DNA from: Kondoa malvinella
Lineage: Eukaryota; Basidiomycota; Agaricostilbomycetes; Agaricostilbales; Kondoaceae
Direction of reading: 5' to 3'
NCBI GenBank assembly: GCA_039545315.1
Contig: BCIM01000013.1
Coordinates: 186,001 to 250,000, forward strand
DNA length: 64,000 bases
Part shown: positions 56,131 to 64,000 of the stretch, one piece after another
Position numbering within the stretch: the stretch's first letter is position 1
Layout: each line of letters starts with the position of its first letter
Translations under genes and position numbers: made by a program
Notes under the pieces: generated by a model
Told to the model about the DNA's origin: nothing
Database searches by the model: none
What the model saw: the letters and a program-made list of their open reading frames with translations, nothing else

Positions 56131-56341
56131 CAGCGAAGGGCATGCGAATTTCGTTTGTGACGACAAGGCCCACTGCTTGATCTTGCTGCGTATGAGCTTT
56201 GCGTGTAGGCTACTTGGCAATCCTGCTTTCCGCAGCTGGCATACGAAGTCCAGAGCGCTCGAATTGGACGCCAGGGAACAGACAGACAGCCATGGTTTCT
56301 GCACTCTGCAGCCAACAGGCGTCTGGTGCGAGAGCGTAGAA

Positions 56342-58021
56342 ATGCCAAAAGATCTACATCTCCTGTCATGCACGCAAGCTCTTGCATTGATGCGCCAGAA
56401 CGAGTGAGTCGTATGCGGTACTGGCATTGTTTGGCTGATCTGAAGGACAGCATCACGGTCGAACATTACGCTTCTGCTCTTCTGAATAGAATCGAGCAAA
56501 GGGATCCTATAGTCAAGGCGTGGTGCTTCCTGGACCGCGAATTGGTGCTGCAGAATGCTCGTCGACTGGATCAAACCCCGTGGGCAGAGCGCGGGCCATT
56601 ACATGGCTTGCCTATCGGTATTAAGGACATCATGCTCACAGCAGGTGAGTACAGCCGATCTGTGTCGTTCTCAGCCTGATCCAGTGCACAAAGATATGCC
56701 CACGGAGCACCACTCTCGGTTATACGAAGGAGCGAACGCTTCTGGTGTCGACGCTGCTGCTGTCGAGACACTGAGAGCTTGTGGTGCTCTCATATTCGGC
56801 AAGCTACATACGACAGAGGTAAGCGAAGCTGTGTTCTGGTCAATCGATCTCAGAGCAAGACAGTTCGCCGGTGTATACGAGGGCGGACCTTGTACCAATC
56901 GTGTGTTGTTATCTTACGATCTGACTCAAAGCTAACAACAGCAGCTCATGACCATACACGAACACCTGGAGGTTCCAGTAGTGGATCAGCTGCCGCAGTA
57001 GCAGATTTCCAAATACCAGCTGTAAGCATGTCTCCGCAAGGCGAACGTGTCTCTGACCCTGCTGCAGGCTCTAGGTACTCAAACAGTTGGATCCATTACA
57101 CGACCGGCCAGCTTCAATGGAATTGTCGGTTTCAAGCCTACCTTCGGTGCAATCTCCCGAGAAGGCGTATGTCCCATCAATCGCATCTCTGCTACGGCGC
57201 TCACATGTATCAGTGCAAATTCTATAGCCATACTCTCGATACAATGGGTATCTTCACTCGCTGTATGAAAGACCTTTCGCTCTTTGCGTCCGCTTTCGCA
57301 CTTCAGGATACCTCTCCGCTGCCCGGCATGACCTCGATCAAAGGCATGAAGATCGCTTTCCTAAAAACGTATGTTTGGCACAAAGCCGATTCTGATACCC
57401 GACAAGCATTCGATAGCGCTAGAAAAGTCGTCGTTTCAGCTGGTGCAAGCATCACCGACCTAGAATTACCTACGGACTTTACCAAGTTGGAACAGTGGCA
57501 TCCCATTGTTCATGCTGGAGAAGGCCGAGCAAACTTTCTTGCTCAACACCGCGTCGGCAGACATTTGCTGCATCCTGATCTTGTGGCCGTTGTCGAGAAT
57601 TTGTCGCCTACGCGCAAGGATCTGCTAGAAGCTCTCGACGGCAGCGCTGCGCTACGGCCTGCTTGGGATGCTATCGCAAACCAGTACAATGTGATCATTA
57701 CCCCGAGTGCAATCGGAGAAGCACCGGTAGGACTACATAGTACGGGATCGGGTGTAAGTCCTCGTGCCCTGAGCAAGTTACTGTCGCTGACACTATCTTA
57801 GTGCTTTAACTCAATGTGGACGTTGTTGTATGTCACGGTGCAAAGACCAATTGGTGACCTGTTGATCATCTGAATATAGACATGCGCCCACTATCAATCT
57901 GCCGCACTTTAAAGGATCAAACGGCATGCCCGTTGGATTGACATTGGTCGGAGCTCGTTATCGGGATCTGCACTTGATTGAGATGGGCAGCCTTCTAGAA
58001 GCTGTATTTGCCAATCCATGA
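56342..58021 (+). CDS. Amidase-signature family hydrolase
   Basis: ATG 56342 encodes [20 protein letters not shown]; an intron ending ggacag restores [39 protein letters not shown] contains the catalytic Lys. After introns come [12 protein letters not shown] and [20 protein letters not shown], the Gly/Ser signature; the second catalytic Ser of the triad follows in [23 protein letters not shown]. The end reads [25 protein letters not shown], with the stop at 58019-58021. About seven introns. Family members hydrolyse amides in cytosol or organelles; the substrate is unknown. GatA of the mitochondrial Glu-tRNA(Gln) amidotransferase shares the signature, but the low similarity outside it and the short C-terminus favour a general amidase. 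It is convergent with RIT1, 100 bp apart. Confidence 0.88.
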
Positions 58022-58123
58022 TACATCTACGAAGCAATCAGCTCTCTCTCATGCATTCTCAAGAAAACATACCGAAGTCGGATGATTGGCATATCTGATC
58101 CCGCTGGCGAATGTCGCCAACCC

Positions 58124-59892
58124 TCAAACGGTTCTCTTTGGCGAAAGCAAGTATTTGTTGACACGCTTGAGTATCGTCCGAGAAGGATTGAGTAAACCGG
58201 CAGTACTCTCGATGATGTGCTGCAGCTGCAAGCGAACCGCACTCTTGTCTGTGCGATGCTTTAGCCTATCTAGACAGCTCATCTGATAGCTCACCTAGGC
58301 GTGTGTGCTCTCCGGCCGAGTCAACTACAGGAACATCAGATCCTGCTGATTTCCTGTCAGCGACGCAGCTCACCTAAAAGGACCAGAGTTAATGCGACCA
58401 TAGCGTCTGAACCCTGCTTCCCAGACTCTGCTGTGCTGCCAATAACCAGCTTACTCGCTTTTAACTTTTTTTGAGCCTCTTCTACCAACATCGGCATCAA
58501 GACAAAAAGCTGATCCACTCCTTTCTTGCCCTTTACTAGCTGAACCGTCTTCTCTGCTTCACCCTTCCCGGAAGTGAACAGCCAATCTGCTCGCGAGACA
58601 GGATGACAGTGCAAAAAGATCTGAGTATCGCCGATTTGTACAGCGTCGCTCGAGGTTTCGACTTGTTTCGAAGAGACGATCGACTGGATTAGCGATGGTA
58701 GTGCTCTTCTATCGCAAGTGAGGAGTTCTGAGCGATGCTGCCAATAAAGTGAGGGCGTCAATCCCTGTTTCATGTTTGGCTTTGGTCGAGTGTACAAATA
58801 AAGAGGACACGCACGTTTGACCATAGCTCATGATCATCACCGGAACCTTGTACGTATGACCGCTCGATGCTTACTTGATCCAAAGAGAGACACCGACTTG
58901 CAGAGAGGCATAATACGGGATATACATTCTCAGGTATGACTACCGTAGAGAGATGGGTGCTAGGGGAGATGAATGATGGTTTGAGCGGTTTGTCGAGTTG
59001 TTTAAGGAAAGAGAGGTCATAGGCCGATTCCTGAAGCCAATCAGCTCGTTTGATCGCAGTGCAGTTCAGACTGACTAGTAGCTTTTTACTGAACGATGGG
59101 ATCCTGGCTGAGATCTGGGCATGCTCAGAGGGCGAGACTGCTTCCGATGATGTGGACAATTCGTAGTCCTCAGTTGACCAGTCTGAATGTGGGTTGAAGT
59201 GCAGAGCTGTAGCGTTGAGCGTTGCACACCATAGCGGGATGGTCTTTGATAAAGCGTCCGGGAAGCGCTGTCAACGCGGTTTATGAGATCTCCAGATCGA
59301 CAGAAGGGGACAGGCTCACCTTGCCGCGCCTTGTCGAATCAACCATAATGATCCTGCAATAATAGTCAGTAAACCAGCAAGAATGCCCAGAAGAAGTGAC
59401 AAACCCATCGTTCTCCAGCACAACAGGCAACAAGTGCAAATTCGCCCTTCTCAGATTGAAATCCCACACCCCAGCATGCCCATCGGTAGACTTGAAGTAC
59501 GCATGAACCTCTTTTGCTCGATCAGGATTCGTATACCAAGCGCCGCAACGTTGATTCGCTGGTCCATCATCAGATAGATGAACACAGATTCGCGCGAGAA
59601 AACACACCGATGAGAGGAAGCTTGAAATGCTCAGCTACGGATTCTACGAAACGAGAATCAATGTCGATAGAATGCAGACGGTTGTAGCTGTCGGACTATC
59701 AGAAGAAGGTAAACAGAAGAGCGAATGAACGAACGGATCAATCAGTTCTGAGCGGAGAGCCGCGCGTGATTCTTTGAGAGACGGAAGAAGGGATAGATCT
59801 GAAAAGGAATAGTCCTCTGCACGAATCTCTGGTGCTTCATCTTCAGATTCAGAGCCAGAATGGGAAGTGTGGAAGTAGACAGAGTTTTGCAT
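58124..59892 (-). CDS. RIT1: Initiator tRNA 2'-O-ribosyl phosphate transferase Rit1
   Basis: ATG 59892 starts an acidic N-terminus, then SYNRLHSIDIDSRFVESVAEHF, CGAWYTNPDRAKEVHAYFKSTDGHAGVWDFNLRRANLHLLP and VDSTRRGK, the conserved blocks of Rit1. Downstream exons contain PLWCATLN, IPSFSKKLL, YVQGSGDDHELW (the GAGDDxE-like loop) and SDAMVALTLVLL. The 3' end is notable: LVLL is followed by a 49-nt intron (58325-58373), a 30-nt exon, a 25-nt intron (58270-58294), then DRLKHRTDKSAVRLQLQHII...NPSRTILKRVNKYLL with the stop at 58124. Rit1 adds ribosyl phosphate at A64 of initiator tRNA, which keeps it out of elongation. The protein is cytosolic. Confidence 0.88.
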
Positions 59893-60093
59893 GAACGCTC
59901 ATAGATGACTCGAACACAGCGCAAGGTGCCACTGCAGAGCAGACAGAGTAGACAGACAGGCTCTACAGCTCGCAGACGCTGTCTTGAAGGGGACCTATTT
60001 TTTACAATTCCTACAGAAATCAGCTCACGTGTTGCATGACTTCCTCTCTGCCTGTCTCCTGCTCTATTCACAACAGCCAAACATCCTCTCACC

Positions 60094-61155
60094 ATGTCTA
60101 CTGAAGAAGAGGTCAGGCCAAAAACAGAGAACGTCGAAGGAGACGAGCGGTTAGACGTGGACGAAGCCAATGTCTGGAAAAGACCTGCACCGGAAAGCAT
60201 GCCAGGGGAAGATGTTGACGCAGAGCGACAAGAGCGAGAAGCGAAAAAGGTCAAAGTAATGAACGATACAGCGTCAAGGCAAAGGGGCGTACGCATGTTT
60301 GGGATGCTCAAAGGCACGTTGAACCGTTTCAAAGAGGATACCAAGAAGACTGCGTCGACTGAAGCGAGCAAGAGGAGGTCGGCTGTTGAATCTAGGTTGA
60401 ATGCCAAATTGAGGGCAGAGCAGGAAATCAATGAAAAGCGTTTGGCGAGGTCGAAAATGGAGAAGTCGCTCAGGTTGGACGTGAATCGCAAGATTGAAGA
60501 AAAGACGATGCTAGACAACATTGTATGTTTCCTTTTATGCATGCTTTGTGTACGGCTGCTGACGCTGGATCATTAGTACAAGAAACGGCAAACTGCTGCT
60601 GTTCATTTAGCGCACTTCCTAGTCACTTCGCATACTTCAGATCCCTCTTCGTCGGCGACTGGACTAGCGAGCAGACCACCCATCTCTTCTTCTCACCCTC
60701 TTCACTCTTCTCCGGCATTGAACCCTGCACCTGTTTACTACCTTCCTCACAAGCTCACGGCCGCACAAGAACGTATGATCGATGATCAAGTAGATGCTGC
60801 AAAGTCAAAGGTAAAGCTCATCTGTTCCTTTCTTCCTCTCAATACTGATCTCGTTCTGTAGGCCGCAGCTGATCGAGAAGATTGGAACGCGGGCGAAGGT
60901 GCCGACCGAGAGAAAGAAATTGAAGACTTGAAACAAAAGCGAGATCAAGGAATGGAAGAGATTGAAAGGGAGGAAAGGGAAGAACGCATCATTCGCGAAA
61001 GGGAGCAAAGGGATAGGGAAGAAGCTGAGAAACCTGCTGCTGCTGCTGCGCCCGTCGAAAGAGCAGTCAGTGAGGCGGTCAGTACGAAAGAGGATATATC
61101 TATGAGGGCCGCTACACCTCAAGCGCAAGAGGGTGAAGAAGCGATAGAGTATTAA
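60094..61155 (+). CDS. PNN: Pinin-like splicing-associated protein
   Basis: ATG 60094 begins an acidic N-terminus with VWKRPAPES and KKVKVMNDTASRQRGVRMFGMLKGTLNRFKED, which matches the pinin/SDK core (RxRRMFGxLxGTLxxF). The region continues as a coiled coil (AVESRLNAKLRAEQEINEKRLARSKMEK). Two introns (near 60521-60577 and 60809-60861) lead to a Ser/Pro middle and a Glu/Arg-rich coiled coil (KEIEDLKQKRDQGMEEIEREEREER). The stop is at 61155. Pinin associates with the exon-junction complex and the PSAP complex in the nucleus. Divergent from RIT1, with only 201 bp shared between the two starts as promoter. Confidence 0.82.
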
Positions 61156-62137
61156 AAGGGCTTCGGGGGTTTATGCAGTAAGTTCAGTCTAAATGTGAAA
61201 TGATACCAGCTGATGAGAGTATAGAACTGTACATTTTAGCCGTAAGGCCGGTTTTCTCTTCAGATGATAGCTTGGGGAGTTGCGTTCAGGTAAGCTAGAT
61301 GCGTTTGGCTGGAAAGCTAATTTCAATGCCCTGCTGGCTCGTCTTCTGCTATCCCTCTCGATCACTTTCACTCATGTCTACTGCGTTTCTCCTGTATGGT
61401 GGTCCTCTGCCTTCTTCTGTTTCCTTTCACGCTCTCCGCGATTTACATGTACGTTTTTACTGACATAGGCGCACCTTCGAGTGACTCGCGGGCCCTGCTG
61501 CTCTTATCTACCGTGCTTCTCTCTCAGTCTATGTCTGTGTCTGGTACTCCCCTATCTGAATGCCTTCGCCTCAAACCTGTTATGCAATAAATTTCGATTT
61601 CTTGCCGATTTGTGAAAGTTCAGTCTCTGCCCTGCGAGCGCGACACGATACTAATCAGCTACTGCAGCACTCAAGGCAGCTGAAAAGACGCGCGTATAGG
61701 TTCAAATCAAGTGATAAACAACTAAAATTTTTTGCATGACAATGCATATCTCGGTCCAAATGCAACCCGGGAGGACAGCCATACGGTCTGTTGAGCTATA
61801 CTGCAATGCACCTGCCACCCACGAGTCCGAAGAGGCCGTGTTTACTTCGATTTTTGCCATTTTTTTCTTGTCCTGCTTCCACCATCCACACGACTTCGTA
61901 AGTCTCACTTCTTGACCTCTCTCCCTGCTGTTCTCTCCTCTACGTGATGCATAACGATGTTGGCACCAGGCTCAAGTCCTGTTCTGGGACGCTGTGGACA
62001 CCAAACCCCGAAGGACTATCCATTAGAAATAATATATACGCAGTTCTTCCTGAATCTCTTTTTGCTCCTTATCAGCTAGTACCAAAGGAGAGTATGAGCT
62101 GATTCTCGAGTTGATAGGTTGAAAATTCGACTCTGCA
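61156..62137. other. Intergenic region of about 1 kb
   Basis: Between the pinin-like stop and PGS1. No gene is supported; the open frames at 61280-61590 and 61702-61908 have no domains. The stretch just before 62138 contains a caatgcaatg repeat, so the PGS1 start lies among several nearby ATGs. Confidence 0.4.
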
Positions 62138-63842
62138 ATGCAATGTCGACGCTTTTACTCTGTTCAACGGACGATAGACAAGTCTTTTGATGTCCTGCCG
62201 CGCTTCTCGGCCAAAGGTAACCAGCTACGCCTGTTGCAAGGCCCTGTTCAGTTTCATGATTGGCTGCTCGTGAGGCACGGGTCGACGTTCAATTTGCATG
62301 TCTGGAACTAAATTCCGCTGGTTTAGCACAAGATAAGCACTGCACAACGACGGCTCGTCTTTGCTACTTTGTATTTGGGCAAAGAAGAGCATCAGCTTGT
62401 CAGTCCAGTAATTCCGAAATCCGAGCCAAGGCTCATTCCAGGTATACTCCGTTGACAGGTCTCTGCCATCCACGATGCACTCAAGAAGAACCCTTCTCTG
62501 ACTTTCCATTACATTTCCGACTTTCTTCGCTCTACACGAGAGCACCCTCGAAAATGTTCTGCTTCTTTGCTCGCACCGCTCAAAGCTTCTTTTCCCGATC
62601 GAGTCTTTTTGAGCTTGTATCACACTCCGAACCTCAATGGGATAGTCAAGCAACTTGTACCAAGGCGATTTGACGAAGGATGGGGTCTGTGGCATGCGAA
62701 AGCCTACATTGCGGACGATGATGTACTGATATCCGGGTCGGTGACCATTGCCTCAAAATGCATCATTAAGTTTCTCAATACTGTTGTTGCATAGCGCAAA
62801 CCTTTCGAAAGACTACTTTACGAATCGCCAGGATCGCTACTTGCACATTACCGACCACCCGCGATTGGCAGACTATTTCCATGATTTTGTTCAAACTTCT
62901 CAATCTATCTCTTATTCGCTCGACGGACAGCAGTCTACTTCTTGGCCTGCATCGAATCGAGTACCAGAACCTTCTTGGTCCAAATGTAACGAAAACAAGG
63001 AGCGGTCAGCCGAATTGTACAAAGACCTGCAAGCTCGGTGGATCACGAATGAAACCGACGAAGGCACAGATACGCAGATGAGGCCGTTCTTGCAAATGGG
63101 TCACTACGGTATAAAGGAAGAGACGGATCTGTAAGCGCCAGTCTTCCTACAATCCGCTTGTTTGACATGCAATAGTGTGGTGCCCGAACTGTTGGAGCTT
63201 GGCGATGAAGGCGTGAATCGGATCGATTGGACGTCCGGCTACTTTAGCCTGGATCAAGCCAATCAGCGACGCTTGCTTGATAGTCCAGCGAAGGAGATCA
63301 AGGTTGTTTGCGCTTCTCCTTTAGTACGCTTGAACCTTGGCTTTCTCATTTCTGCTGATGTGAGACACAGGCAAACGGCTTTTACGGAAGTGCTGGTGTT
63401 AGCAAGTATATCCCACCGGCGTATACCCGGGCGGAGCAGCGGTTCTGGACAGAAGTAGAACGCAGGCAGTTACAGGACAAGGTCGAGCTGCGAGAGTGGG
63501 GTCGAGAAGATTGGACGTATCATGCGAAAGGTCAGCGCACTGTCCTAATTAGTCGACGTATCTGAACTCTTTGCAGGTATATGGCTCTCTGCTGCCAACG
63601 ACCAACCTTTCGCGACTGTTATTGGTTCATCGAATTACGGTCCGCGCTCAGCCACTCGAGATATGGAAGCCAATCTGCTGGTCACGACTTCCAATGCAGA
63701 TCTGAAGCAGCAGCTTGGGAACGAAGTGCGCAAAGTAACCGAACATGCTACCAAAGTCGATGCGGCGACTTTCGAAGCACCGGACCGGAAAGTTGGCTTG
63801 GGCGTAAGGTTTTCAGCTTGGGTCATTCGTGATATGCTCTAG
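62138..63842 (+). CDS. PGS1: Phosphatidylglycerophosphate synthase Pgs1 (PLD superfamily)
   Basis: ATG 62138 gives MQCRRFYSVQRTIDKSF, a plausible mitochondrial presequence, then LLQGPVQFHDWLL. Two introns are joined so that EEHQLVSAIHDALKKNPSL continues in frame. LSLYHTPNLNG and RRFDEGWGLWHAKAYIADDDVLISG contain HKD motif 1 (HxK...D). Then ANLSKDYFTNRQDRY, GHYGIKEE, and, after introns, WTYHAKGIWLSA with GSSNYGPRSATRDMEANLLV form HKD motif 2. The stop is at 63840-63842. Pgs1 condenses CDP-diacylglycerol with glycerol-3-phosphate in the inner mitochondrial membrane, the first committed step to cardiolipin. It belongs to the same lipid pathway as MDM35, but is not next to it. Confidence 0.9.
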
Positions 63843-63983
63843 CTGTCCATCTGTATGAATCAATCTGTGTTCTTTTACGCCTTCATTCTTTTCTGTTAAT
63901 TTCGCACGGTCCTCCTTCTCTTACGACCTCGTTCGATTTTTTCTCTTCCCTGCCTTCTGACAACGAACTTCTTGGTGTCAGAC

Positions 63984-64000
63984 ATGACGGACGACCTACA
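63984..64000 (+). CDS. Possible start of a downstream gene, cut by the window end
   Basis: A pyrimidine-rich stretch (63890-63960) followed by ATGACGGACGACCTACA at 63984 looks like a fungal 5' leader and first codons (Met-Thr-Asp-Asp-Leu). Only 17 bases are visible, so no product can be proposed. Confidence 0.3.

Noticed and set aside
1..64000. CRISPR arrays, prophage, insertion sequences or retroelements
   Set aside because: No regularly spaced repeats, no reverse transcriptase, integrase or transposase motifs, and no long terminal repeats were seen; the gene structure is eukaryotic.

Overview
The window is nuclear DNA from a compact fungal genome, most likely a basidiomycete. Almost every gene is split by many short introns (mostly about 38-70 nt, GT-AG with a few GC-AG). 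The gene content is fungal: a Spa2 polarisome scaffold, a CAP10-type GT90 glycosyltransferase, a sedolisin, bifunctional THI20 and THI6, SLX4 and Rit1. I cannot name the species from sequence alone. About 30 protein genes are packed on both strands with intergenic gaps that are often only 10-600 bp. I saw no convincing tRNA, rRNA, transposon, CRISPR array or virus-like element.

Layout. 0-6 kb: a 3'-truncated GH16 glucanase (minus), an HNH-fold protein (plus), and two Ser/Pro-rich minus-strand genes, one with an N-terminal BRCT-like segment. 7-13 kb: a Y-family DNA polymerase of the iota type (plus), convergent with a large MIT-domain protein (minus). 13.5-21 kb: a thiamine block, THI20 (HMP kinase plus TenA) and THI6 (TMP synthase plus thiazole kinase), with a secreted tripeptidyl peptidase between them. 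21-29 kb: SLX4, an HMG-box protein (minus), and a PNUTS/Ppn1-like phosphatase-1 regulator. 29.6-35 kb: a GT90 glycosyltransferase followed within 8 bp by a SNF5-family chromatin remodeller subunit carrying a GATA-like zinc finger. 36-41.3 kb: a membrane J-protein, a GH15 glucoamylase, and a p58IPK/DNAJC3-type TPR-J protein.

42-64 kb: an unrecognised multi-exon gene, SPA2, a peroxisomal-type nucleotide carrier (minus), an amino-acid permease (minus), MDM35/TRIAP1, a small hypothetical gene, a class II eIF4E-like protein (minus), a rhomboid protease (minus), an amidase, RIT1 (minus), a pinin-like splicing factor, and PGS1. The last bases look like the leader and first codons of another gene.

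How the genes work together. The clearest functional grouping is the thiamine pair: THI20 supplies HMP-pyrophosphate, and THI6 both phosphorylates the thiazole and couples the two halves. MDM35 and PGS1 both belong to mitochondrial phospholipid supply (phosphatidic acid transfer and phosphatidylglycerol phosphate synthesis), but they lie about 10 kb apart. POLI, SLX4 and the BRCT-like protein are genome-maintenance or possible genome-maintenance genes that are scattered, not clustered. I do not see a defence-like or otherwise new multi-gene system. The most unusual signals are very short introns (22 and 25 nt candidates), GC-AG introns, a fungal pol iota with a ubiquitin-binding motif, and several family members with substituted key residues (HNH, eIF4E). 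Exon borders were inferred by eye from reading frame, GT/GC-AG signals and family similarity, so the spans given are gene spans including introns.
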